From positions 1 through 5,127 of the forward strand of contig JAQVNT010000135.1 of assembly GCA_028702975.1 (NCBI GenBank): a stretch of 5,127 bases of DNA. The letters run 5' to 3'. Below are positions 1 through 5,127 of the stretch, one piece after another; the stretch's first letter is position 1; every line of letters starts with the position of its first letter. This stretch comes from Candidatus Delongbacteria bacterium. GTDB taxonomy: Bacteria; UBA4055. A program made the translations under genes and the position numbers. Below the pieces are notes generated by a model. The model ran no database searches. It had not been told where the DNA came from and was given only the letters and a program-made list of their open reading frames with translations.

Positions 1-111
1 ATGGGCGCAAAAGTTCCTGTGGTACTCAATTCAAGGTCTGACGACGCGGAAAGAAGGCTGAATTCGCTGATGATGGCGATGGCGATAGACTCGGTGATGA
101 AAAATAGTTAA
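1..111 (+). CDS. Phosphate acyltransferase (phosphate butyryl/acetyltransferase family), C-terminal end only
   Basis: Frame 1 is open from the window edge to a TAA at 109-111, giving 36 residues. The segment GAKVPVVLNSRSDDAE followed by RRLNSLMMAMAIDS resembles the conserved end of the phosphate butyryltransferase/phosphate acetyltransferase family, where a glycine-alanine-x-x-P-(I/V)-V-L-x-S-R-(A/S)-D segment precedes a final hydrophobic helix. Such enzymes exchange the CoA of an acyl-CoA for phosphate in the cytoplasm. With an acyl kinase this yields ATP. The ATG at position 1 lies inside the conserved block, so it is an internal methionine and the real start is off the window. Acyl-chain specificity cannot be read from this fragment. 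A fusion with an enoyl-CoA hydratase-like domain, known in some members, cannot be excluded. The gene converges on the oxidoreductase operon. Confidence 0.72.
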   Translation: MGAKVPVVLNSRSDDAERRLNSLMMAMAIDSVMKNS

Positions 112-194
112 ATTATTTTGGAACTTATCGGTTTTTCGATTAGTACAAGAACCGTAACGAACACAACTTCTTCATTACTCCTCCTCCAGAAATT

Positions 195-226
195 TAAGCC
201 CCTCCAAAAAGGGGCTTATTTCATTT
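195..226 (+). terminator. Intrinsic terminator in convergent intergenic region, possibly bidirectional
   Basis: TAAGCCCC (195-202) pairs with GGGGCTTA (211-218) to give an 8-bp stem around the loop TCCAAAAA. A T-rich stretch, TTTCATTT, follows on the plus strand. It lies 84 nt past the stop of the phosphate acyltransferase gene. Read on the minus strand, the same hairpin sits about 40 nt past the stop of the beta-gamma gene and is followed by AAATTT, so it may stop both converging transcripts, though less well on the minus side. A second small hairpin lies at 228-242 (CGGAAA / TTTCCG). Nothing else is recognisable in 112-258. Confidence 0.72.
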
Positions 227-258
227 CCGGAAATTTTTTCCGTATATTTTTAACGGTT

Positions 259-1545
259 CTACTTCTTCGGAACTTCCGCTCTTTTCAAAACTTCCATATT
301 GAATTTCGCTCCGATCTTGGAGTTCGCGATAGCTTCCTCAAATGCTTCGGCGGGGAATGAAGGAACATATTTCAACAGAATGTCCAGAGCGAGAAACATT
401 GCTGATCTCGGAGTAGCAAGTTCTCTGAATTTATACTGAATAACTTCCACGCCCGGATCGACAGCCACAGGATTTAATGTAGCGTCAATGAGAAGAAGAC
501 CCTTTTTCATTTTGGAAAGTTTGGCCTTAGCGTGATTTAAACCATCATTTGATGTTATCACGAAAATGTCCGGTGTTACGATGCCTGTATATAGAATATC
601 TTTGGGTGAAATGATCAATTCGGCGGTAGAAAATCCAACGCCTACGGTAACGGGATAACTTCCCTTCTTGGTAATTTTGAGACCGCTGCCGACAGCCGCT
701 TCAGCGAACAGTTCTGCAGCAAGCTGAGCTCCTTCTCCCGCCGATCCGCTGACGATTATCTTAAGCGGCTTTTTAAGTTTATTCTTGTATTTAACATTTA
801 TAGCCTCTATATTTTCGAAAAGCGACGACATGATGTCTCTTTCATTCTGCTTGTATGGAGCTCTGATTTTTTCGGGGAACAGTTTGATCTCCATGCCTGC
901 CGATTCGATAAAATCTGTAACTTTTTTGCCTGTATTGAACTTAACACCGTAGCTTGTGCAGATCTCCATCACTTCAACAGAAGAAAATCCCTGTACCTTG
1001 AATGCCTGATACAGCTCTTCAGAAAAATCTCCCATTCCTACAAGCCTTCTTACATGGGAACCGCCTGCATTTGACAACATTGAGCTTATGTCATAATTCT
1101 GATACTGCTTTCCCGCAGGATTCGTTTCTGTCTTGAAACCCTCAGGAGTAAGTCCGCTTGTCTGACCGCCTGTCATTCCGTAAAGCATATTGTTGTGAAC
1201 TATAACGGTCATATTTACATTTTTTACAGCCGCATCGACCAGGTGCTGAAGGCCGATAGTTGATCCTCCGTCCCCTATGAAAACGATCACTTTCTTTTTG
1301 GGGTTTTCAAGTCCCATAGATGTACCCGCAGCGAGAGCGGCAGATCTTCCGTGAAGACCGTGAAAAGTGTGTGTCGATGACAGTTTGTCCAGAATTCCGT
1401 GACAGCCGATATCGGTCACGAGTATCACATCTTTCGGGCTCAGACCGAGTTTGTTGAGCGCCTTTTCTGTATTGACAGCAATAAGCTGATGTCCGCAGCC
1501 TTTGCAGAAGATCGACACTTCAGTTGAGAGATATTTGTTTTCCAT
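259..1545 (-). CDS. 2-oxoacid:ferredoxin oxidoreductase, fused beta (TPP-binding) and gamma subunits
   Basis: This protein should hold the thiamine diphosphate and an Fe-S cluster of a cytoplasmic enzyme that oxidatively decarboxylates a 2-oxoacid to acyl-CoA, passing electrons to ferredoxin. Residues 1 to about 215 are the beta domain. They include FCKGCGH (C14, C17), C48 in DIGCHG and C196 in MEICTSYG, which match the four cysteines binding [4Fe-4S] in this family. The TPP/Mg motif is GDG (91-93), 24 residues, then NN (118-119), followed by YGMTGGQTS. After a linker, residues about 261-428 form a gamma domain, with GSAGEGAQLAAELFAEAA (267-284) and ISPKDI (312-317). Gamma is more often a separate protein or fused to alpha. 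The start ATG overlaps the alpha stop (TAATG) and has a strong AAAGGAGGTC upstream. The stop is TAG. Substrate (pyruvate, 2-oxoglutarate, branched-chain or other) is not determined. Family assignment is firm. Confidence 0.93.
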   Translation of the reverse strand: MENKYLSTEVSIFCKGCGHQLIAVNTEKALNKLGLSPKDVILVTDIGCHGILDKLSSTHTFHGLHGRSAALAAGTSMGLENPKKKVIVFIGDGGSTIGLQHLVDAAVKNVNMTVIVHNNMLYGMTGGQTSGLTPEGFKTETNPAGKQYQNYDISSMLSNAGGSHVRRLVGMGDFSEELYQAFKVQGFSSVEVMEICTSYGVKFNTGKKVTDFIESAGMEIKLFPEKIRAPYKQNERDIMSSLFENIEAINVKYKNKLKKPLKIIVSGSAGEGAQLAAELFAEAAVGSGLKITKKGSYPVTVGVGFSTAELIISPKDILYTGIVTPDIFVITSNDGLNHAKAKLSKMKKGLLLIDATLNPVAVDPGVEVIQYKFRELATPRSAMFLALDILLKYVPSFPAEAFEEAIANSKIGAKFNMEVLKRAEVPKK

Positions 1546-2651
1546 TATTTGACCTCCTTTGCAATATCGTCAGGAGATATCATTCTTCCGATTGCGTTCA
1601 CTCCCGTTACGCCTTCTTTTCCGTGGGTCCCGAACAGGATCTTTCTGAACTGGCCTGTCAGGTTTTCCTCCGCTATGACGATTTTCTTGTATTTGTTGAG
1701 TATTTTGATATATTCTTCTAGAACAGGGATCATCGTCTTGCAGATAAGCAGAGAAACTTTTTTGCCTTTTTCCCTTATCATTCCGACGGCCTCTCTTGCA
1801 GCCTCCGCTGTTGCGTCATAGGATACGATGATAGTGTCTGATTCCTGCTCGTCGAGTTCATAAAAAGAATATTTCTTCGCGTTTTTGACGATCTTTTCGT
1901 TAAGCCTGACAGTATTTCCGAGCGCTTCGGGCGTGCTGTGCTGAAGAATTCCTTTTGTATCGTGTGTTGACGAAGTTATCCTAACCCTGTGCTTATTATT
2001 TCCGAGAGGCAGAAATTCCGGAACGAGATTCTTTTGGGGTTTGTAGGGTACGAAAGGCTCGTCCGATTCATAGAATTTCCTTTCTACCGGAGATAGTTTT
2101 TTAAGTTTGCCCATATCGAAGCTGTTTAAACTCATCATCATCTCTTTTGATGTAAGGATCACAACGGGAGTCCTGAACTCAGCCGCGATTTTTGCGGCCT
2201 TATTCGGTATTTCCCAGCAGTCAACCGCATTGGAAAGGCAGAACACGGGTAATGCATGACCGCCTGAGATCATTCCATTAAGAAGCGCAAGGTCTCCCTG
2301 AGCTCCGGCTGTAGCGGTTCCGGTCGAGGGTCCGAGCCTCTGAACGAGTATCGCGACCATCGGAAGTTCCATCATGTATGCCATATTGAGCGACTCGAGC
2401 ATCAGTGCGAATCCGGGGAATGAAGTGGCTGTTACAGGTATATGTCCCGTCGCCGAATATCCGCTCATCCACTGAAGGGTAGTTATCTCGTCCGGAGCAT
2501 CCTGAACTACGGAAAATCTCTGTGTCGCATACTTGTAAAGCAGATTGGCCGGTGTAATGGGATAGCCTATGAACACATCACATCCCGATTGAGCAAGTGA
2601 TTCCATCACGAGCTTTGAATTGTCGGTCAAAATCGTCTTTTTCTGTTTCAT
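1545..2651 (-). CDS. 2-oxoacid:ferredoxin oxidoreductase, alpha subunit
   Basis: This 368-residue protein is the partner of the beta-gamma protein encoded directly after it. It supplies the domain I/domain II half of the 2-oxoacid:ferredoxin oxidoreductase, which contacts TPP and the 2-oxoacid. The N-terminal domain has GYPITP (29-34), the acidic pair D54-E55 in the usual place of a conserved glutamate, TSFPGFALMLES (76-87), and QRLGPSTGTATAGAQGDL (104-121), a hallmark of KorA/VorA-type alpha chains. The C-terminal domain has VSYDATAEAAREAV (276-289) and IAEENLTGQ (326-334), matching the family's second domain. It has no gamma domain at its N-terminus, unlike the gamma-alpha KorA form, because gamma is fused to beta here. 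It starts at the ATG at 2651 with an AAAAGAGGTT site, 11 nt after the symporter. The general symbols korA, vorB and porA are not applied because substrate is unresolved. Confidence 0.93.
   Translation of the reverse strand: MKQKKTILTDNSKLVMESLAQSGCDVFIGYPITPANLLYKYATQRFSVVQDAPDEITTLQWMSGYSATGHIPVTATSFPGFALMLESLNMAYMMELPMVAILVQRLGPSTGTATAGAQGDLALLNGMISGGHALPVFCLSNAVDCWEIPNKAAKIAAEFRTPVVILTSKEMMMSLNSFDMGKLKKLSPVERKFYESDEPFVPYKPQKNLVPEFLPLGNNKHRVRITSSTHDTKGILQHSTPEALGNTVRLNEKIVKNAKKYSFYELDEQESDTIIVSYDATAEAAREAVGMIREKGKKVSLLICKTMIPVLEEYIKILNKYKKIVIAEENLTGQFRKILFGTHGKEGVTGVNAIGRMISPDDIAKEVK
1551..1560 (-). promoter_or_regulatory. Ribosome binding site of the beta-gamma gene
   Basis: The minus strand reads AAAGGAGGTC, a near-perfect anti-Shine-Dalgarno match. 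Seven bases separate GGAGG from the ATG at 1545. It lies inside the last codons of the alpha gene and fixes the beta-gamma start within the TAATG stop-start overlap, a layout typical of translational coupling and equal production of two subunits. Confidence 0.88.
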
Positions 2652-2654
2652 TTT

Positions 2655-2664
2655 AACCTCTTTT
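2655..2664 (-). promoter_or_regulatory. Ribosome binding site of the alpha gene
   Basis: The minus strand reads AAAAGAGGTT just before AAAATG, so GAGGT (2656-2660) is about 4 nt from the ATG at 2651. The site overlaps the last bases of the symporter stop codon (TAA, 2663-2665), so ribosomes ending the symporter can feed the alpha start. There is no room for a separate promoter or terminator in the 11-nt gap. Confidence 0.75.
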
Positions 2665-4129
2665 ATGAAATATTTTGTTTTTTTACTTTTTCAATTACCT
2701 TACCTAGTGCGATGAAGAATATTGCAGCTCCGACAGCACCGTAAGTCTTATCAATCGAGAACCAGCCCATGCTCTGAGCGATCAAGCAGATAATTATCGT
2801 TGCAGTTCCGCCGATGAAAGCCATCTGTACTCCGAGTGCATTTATCCAGCCTCTTTTGTATATCCCTAAAAGGATTACTATAGCACCAATAGCCCTGATA
2901 GCATAAGAGATATATGCAGCATCGAGAACGCTTTTACCTACAAAGATCGCAAGAGGTATTGTGACGACATTTACAACGATCACAAGATTTTTGGCTGTTC
3001 TTAATATCTTCTGGTCAACTGCTTCCTTATTGATAAGGCCGTGATAGATATCTTTTGTGGCTATTGTAACTACTGCGAAATTAACCGGTCCTACAGTTGA
3101 AAGTATCGCTGCAAGAACTCCTGCAAGAGCAAGAGCTCCGAGATATGGATTTATGAATGCCTCTGAAGTCAATAGTGTTGAAAGAACCATTTTAGAATTT
3201 GCGAGAGTGCTCAAATCGAAATAATTGCCTGTTTTAGCCATGAGTCCCAAAAAAGCTATCATAATTCCGAAAGGAGCTATAATGAAGGCTGAAAGTACCG
3301 CTGCTCTTTTAGCAGTTTCTGCGTTCCTAGCTCCGAAAATAGGCTGAATACTTGCCTGACCGGCCATTCCGCCCAGTACACCTCCGAGAAGAAGGGTGAA
3401 CGCTTCATTGAATCCTGCACTGAAGGGATTGAGGAAGTTCTTTGGAACCGCATTGTAAGTAGATTCCATAGTGACAGGATCGACCGTATTGAGAGACATC
3501 AGAGATTCAGTAAGTCCGCTGAACCAGCCGATATCTATCATGCCTGAAACAAAAGCTATTCCGACACCGATGAACATAGCTGCTACATGGATGATGCCTG
3601 TAACTGCGAGAGCGTGCATTCCGCCGATATAAGTGTAGATCGTTATAATAACTGAAGCTATGAGCACTGACTCAGTCCATCCGAGCCCCATGATAGGCCC
3701 GAAAAGTCCCGCGCAGGTCTGTAGCTGAACATAGGCCAAAGTTATATAAGCGACAAGGAATGCTACTGCCGAAACATTTCTCGCTTTCGATCCGAAAAGG
3801 TGATGAAGCATCTCGCTGACAGTGTGAACATCTTTTTTCCTGTAATGTGATGCGACAGTATAGCCGATGATGATCATTCCCGCGGCGGTTGAAAGGTTAT
3901 ACAGTATCGGGACCATCGTGCCTGTGTTGAAGGCTTTTTCCGAAACTCCGATAGTGCTCATTCCGCCCAGCCATTCCGCAGCAACCACGACTGCGCAAAC
4001 TATAAGCCCCATGTTCCTTCCGGCAACGAGAAAATCCGCTGCTGACTTGCTCGCCACCTTTTTTGTCAAAAACGATATTGCGATAACCATCGCAAAATAT
4101 GCTATGATGATCGCTATGTAAACATTCAT
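2663..4129 (-). CDS. Sodium:solute symporter family (SSS, TC 2.A.21) permease
   Basis: This is a 488-residue inner-membrane protein with about 13 hydrophobic segments, near residues 3-22, 40-58, 72-95, 117-140, 151-172, 178-199, 240-258, 276-298, 326-356, 381-400, 404-423, 430-452 and 464-480. Length and layout fit the SSS family, which couples solute uptake to Na+. Visible family marks are FLVAGRNMG (33-41) before TM2, EWLGGMSTIG in TM2, YTYIGGMHALAVTG (165-178), and AAILSTVGPVNFAVV with a following TKDIY (340-362). S344 and T345 fall where the family's Na2 sodium ligands lie. Solute cannot be read from sequence. SSS members carry pyruvate, lactate, acetate, proline, sugars and others. The gene is first in an operon with a 2-oxoacid oxidoreductase, which favours a 2-oxoacid or a precursor such as an amino or hydroxy acid. 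AAGGAG lies 5 nt before the ATG. Confidence 0.92.
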   Translation of the reverse strand: MNVYIAIIIAYFAMVIAISFLTKKVASKSAADFLVAGRNMGLIVCAVVVAAEWLGGMSTIGVSEKAFNTGTMVPILYNLSTAAGMIIIGYTVASHYRKKDVHTVSEMLHHLFGSKARNVSAVAFLVAYITLAYVQLQTCAGLFGPIMGLGWTESVLIASVIITIYTYIGGMHALAVTGIIHVAAMFIGVGIAFVSGMIDIGWFSGLTESLMSLNTVDPVTMESTYNAVPKNFLNPFSAGFNEAFTLLLGGVLGGMAGQASIQPIFGARNAETAKRAAVLSAFIIAPFGIMIAFLGLMAKTGNYFDLSTLANSKMVLSTLLTSEAFINPYLGALALAGVLAAILSTVGPVNFAVVTIATKDIYHGLINKEAVDQKILRTAKNLVIVVNVVTIPLAIFVGKSVLDAAYISYAIRAIGAIVILLGIYKRGWINALGVQMAFIGGTATIIICLIAQSMGWFSIDKTYGAVGAAIFFIALGKVIEKVKKQNIS

Positions 4130-4134
4130 ACACG

Positions 4135-4140
4135 CTCCTT
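4135..4140 (-). promoter_or_regulatory. Ribosome binding site of the symporter gene
   Basis: The minus strand reads AAGGAG, five bases (CGTGT) before the ATG at 4129. It supports that start over the out-of-frame ATG four bases downstream (4125-4123). Confidence 0.8.
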
Positions 4141-4153
4141 GTTTAAATTCGGC

Positions 4154-4174
4154 CTAAAAATATGTATTTTTTAG
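4154..4174. repeat. AT-rich inverted repeat before the symporter operon
   Basis: CTAAAAA (4154-4160) and TTTTTAG (4168-4174) are perfect inverted arms around TATGTAT. The centre can also be read as AAAAATA (4156-4162), TG, TATTTTT (4165-4171). The repeat covers the proposed -10 element and lies 14 nt upstream of the ribosome binding site, a place suited to an operator. AT-rich intergenic DNA makes such repeats by chance, so function is unproven. Confidence 0.35.
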
Positions 4175-4185
4175 TAAATAGTGAA
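4157..4185 (-). promoter_or_regulatory. Possible sigma70-type promoter of the symporter-oxidoreductase operon
   Basis: The minus strand has TTCACT (4185-4180) as a -35-like element, a 17-nt spacer, and TATTTT (4162-4157) as a -10-like element. Each matches the consensus at four of six positions. A start near 4150 would leave about 20 nt of leader before the ATG. The surroundings are very AT-rich, so chance matches are likely. A promoter is nonetheless expected here, because a strong terminator lies just upstream at 4212-4240. Confidence 0.33.
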
Positions 4186-4211
4186 GTTATATTTTAATGA
4201 TTTTTTAACAT

Positions 4212-4240
4212 AAAAAAAGGGCGCTGATTTTGCGCCCTTT
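4212..4240 (-). terminator. Strong intrinsic terminator of the lipoprotein gene
   Basis: On the minus strand AAAGGGCGC (4240-4232) and GCGCCCTTT (4224-4216) form a 9-bp GC-rich stem with a 7-nt loop. Transcription then runs into an uninterrupted T tract, the complement of seven A at 4212-4218. It begins 19 nt past the lipoprotein stop codon. It should separate the lipoprotein transcript from the downstream symporter operon. Confidence 0.92.
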
Positions 4241-4258
4241 GAAAATAAAAATACTTAA

Positions 4259-5023
4259 TTATAGTACTTCGTCGAATATTACGGTTACATTGTCGTAATA
4301 AACTTCTGTCGTTCCTTCAAATCCTGAATCAGTTCCGATGATGACCCACGCGCTGCCGTTCTCATCCGTTGTTATTTGGAAGTCGAATCCTATAGTATAT
4401 GAATCGAAGTTCTTTACGGCGTATCTTGGTTTGTTGTAGTCAACATTAGGATTGGCGACATTGCCGATATTGAGCATGTCTGTTCCCGTCAATGCCTGAT
4501 TACCCTTGTCGATATTCATAAGCCATGCAGTCTGAGTGTCGTTCAGAATTGCCATCGGTTCATAGTTTACAGCTCCGAATTTCATAAAAACGCTCTCGCC
4601 GGGAGATCCGCCTATTCCGAAAAGTCCTTCAGGAATATCGTTGATTATATCGAAATTAAAATTCAGCTGATAAGTTGTGTTCGGAGTAAGTCCTGTGATC
4701 TGCTTTTTTACGAACATAAAAAGATCATCGCTGTGGTTGTCACCGGTAATGTATAAGCTTTTACCGTACTGTCCGCCCAGTTTTCCGGGAGCTCTTTTCC
4801 ATGAAAAAAGAAGGTTATAAAAATCGTTGTCTACCGGACAGTCAGCAAATCCGCCGTTCCAGTCTTCCTGTGAAAGGTCGAAGTTGAAAGTGAAAGTAGT
4901 CTGAAGTGACTTGGCGCTTTTTTGTGCTGCTTCTTCTGAAGTCGGGGCTACAGGATTAGTTTCTTTCGAGCATGATGCAAGAATTAAAACAATACCTGCA
5001 AGGATCAGAGTTTTGAGTTTCAT
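4259..5023 (-). CDS. Secreted lipoprotein of an uncharacterised beta-rich family
   Basis: This 254-residue protein begins with MKLK, a hydrophobic stretch (5-14) and the lipobox LASC (15-18), so signal peptidase II should cleave before C18 and the cysteine be lipidated. S19 at +2 is compatible with sorting to the outer membrane. A polar linker (about 19-40, ETNPVAPTSEEAAQKSAK) leads to a single beta-rich domain of about 210 residues. Distinctive blocks are DWNGGFADCPVD (54-65), GDNHSDDLFMF (94-104), GLTPNTTYQLNF (111-122), GIGGSPGESVFMKFGA (136-151), MNIDKGNQ (169-176) and GTDSGFEGTTEVYYDNV (230-246). From memory, blocks like these recur in uncharacterised secreted bacterial proteins. The GLTPNTTYQL strand and the closing YYDNVTV strand resemble jelly-roll carbohydrate-binding modules, but no catalytic residues or known ligand are evident. 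It has its own promoter and terminator. Function is not known. Confidence 0.88.
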   Translation of the reverse strand: MKLKTLILAGIVLILASCSKETNPVAPTSEEAAQKSAKSLQTTFTFNFDLSQEDWNGGFADCPVDNDFYNLLFSWKRAPGKLGGQYGKSLYITGDNHSDDLFMFVKKQITGLTPNTTYQLNFNFDIINDIPEGLFGIGGSPGESVFMKFGAVNYEPMAILNDTQTAWLMNIDKGNQALTGTDMLNIGNVANPNVDYNKPRYAVKNFDSYTIGFDFQITTDENGSAWVIIGTDSGFEGTTEVYYDNVTVIFDEVL

Positions 5024-5028
5024 TTTCG

Positions 5029-5034
5029 TTCCTT
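5029..5034 (-). promoter_or_regulatory. Ribosome binding site of the lipoprotein gene
   Basis: The minus strand reads AAGGAA, five bases before the ATG at 5023. It is weaker than the AAGGAG of the symporter but well placed. The start is also supported by the signal peptide beginning directly with MKLK. Confidence 0.65.
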
Positions 5035-5049
5035 TTAATTTAATTAAAA
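5033..5049. repeat. AT palindrome in the lipoprotein leader
   Basis: TTTTAATT (5033-5040) and AATTAAAA (5042-5049) are perfect 8-bp inverted arms around a single T. On the minus strand the repeat ends at the first bases of the ribosome binding site and lies after the proposed -10 element, so it would fall in the mRNA leader or act as an operator. A weak AU-only hairpin is unlikely to be stable by itself. Confidence 0.4.
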
Positions 5050-5059
5050 TTGCGGAGGA

Positions 5060-5088
5060 AATAAAAGAAATTAAGGCGCTTTAGTCAA
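5060..5088 (-). promoter_or_regulatory. Probable sigma70-type promoter of the lipoprotein gene
   Basis: The minus strand has TTGACT (5088-5083), five of six bases of the -35 consensus, a 17-nt spacer, and TTTATT (5065-5060) as the -10. Shifting by one base gives TTTTAT with a 16-nt spacer. Both versions match the -10 consensus at four positions. The start would fall near 5053, giving a leader of about 30 nt that contains the palindrome at 5033-5049. The remaining bases to the right edge (5089-5127) show no recognisable feature. Confidence 0.5.
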
Positions 5089-5127
5089 GAGTAGGTTTTG
5101 CGCACTCACATATTTTTCATATACGAT

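Noticed and set aside
228..242. Small hairpin CGGAAA-TTT-TTTCCG close to the beta-gamma stop
   Set aside because: The stem is only 6 bp and is not followed by a T tract on the minus strand. It may assist the neighbouring terminator but cannot be called one by itself.
148..260. Distant inverted repeat AGAACCGT (148-155) and ACGGTTCT (253-260)
   Set aside because: An 8-bp match about 100 bp apart that touches a stop codon is expected by chance and has no flanking structure of a mobile element or attachment site.
118..360. Open frame of 80 codons on the plus strand
   Set aside because: It starts with TTG in the convergent terminator region, runs antisense into the end of the beta-gamma gene, and resembles no protein family. 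It is most likely a shadow frame.
1549..1821. Plus-strand open frame antisense to the alpha gene
   Set aside because: It lies wholly opposite a well-supported coding region and shows no ribosome site or family pattern.
3897..4133. Minus-strand open frame overlapping the start of the symporter in another frame
   Set aside because: The symporter frame has clear membrane segments, family motifs and a well-placed ribosome site. The alternative frame has biased, low-information sequence.
5071..5127. Minus-strand frame open from the right edge for 18 codons to a TAA
   Set aside because: It could be the tail of an upstream gene, but 18 residues with no recognisable pattern are within chance, and the likely lipoprotein promoter lies over the same bases.

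Overview
The window carries one nearly complete metabolic operon on the minus strand, a separately transcribed lipoprotein gene upstream of it on the same strand, and the last codons of a plus-strand gene at the left edge. Base composition is moderate to AT-leaning. Coding density is high, ribosome binding sites are ordinary AAGGAG-type, and intrinsic terminators have T-rich tails. The lipoprotein start (short signal, LASC lipobox, then an SKETNPVAP linker) and the ferredoxin-linked 2-oxoacid metabolism suggest an anaerobic Gram-negative bacterium, perhaps near the Fibrobacteres-Chlorobi-Bacteroidetes group or a candidate phylum close to it. That placement is inference and of low confidence.

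Layout, left to right. Positions 1-111 (+) are the C-terminus of a phosphate acyltransferase (phosphate butyryltransferase/acetyltransferase type). Positions 112-258 are a convergent intergenic region with a hairpin terminator at 195-218. Positions 259-1545 (-) encode a 428-residue protein in which the TPP-binding beta subunit of a 2-oxoacid:ferredoxin oxidoreductase is fused to a gamma domain. Positions 1545-2651 (-) encode the alpha subunit. Positions 2663-4129 (-) encode a sodium:solute symporter. Positions 4130-4258 hold a probable promoter and inverted repeat for the operon, and the strong terminator of the next gene. Positions 4259-5023 (-) encode an outer-membrane-type lipoprotein of an uncharacterised family. 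Positions 5024-5127 hold its ribosome binding site, a palindrome and a good sigma70-like promoter.

How the genes work together. Reading on the minus strand, the operon runs symporter, alpha, beta-gamma. The spacing is 11 nt and then a 1-nt TAATG overlap, so the three are almost certainly co-transcribed, and the last two translationally coupled. The simplest model is Na+-driven uptake of a 2-oxoacid, or of a compound readily converted to one. The two-polypeptide oxidoreductase would then decarboxylate it to an acyl-CoA, CO2 and reduced ferredoxin. A phosphate acyltransferase such as the one ending at position 111 could turn the acyl-CoA into an acyl-phosphate for ATP synthesis, but that gene is on the opposite strand and the link is only suggestive. 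No mobile element, CRISPR array, RNA gene or defence system is visible. The most notable points are the beta-gamma fusion with its altered motifs, the transporter-enzyme coupling, and the lipoprotein of unknown function.
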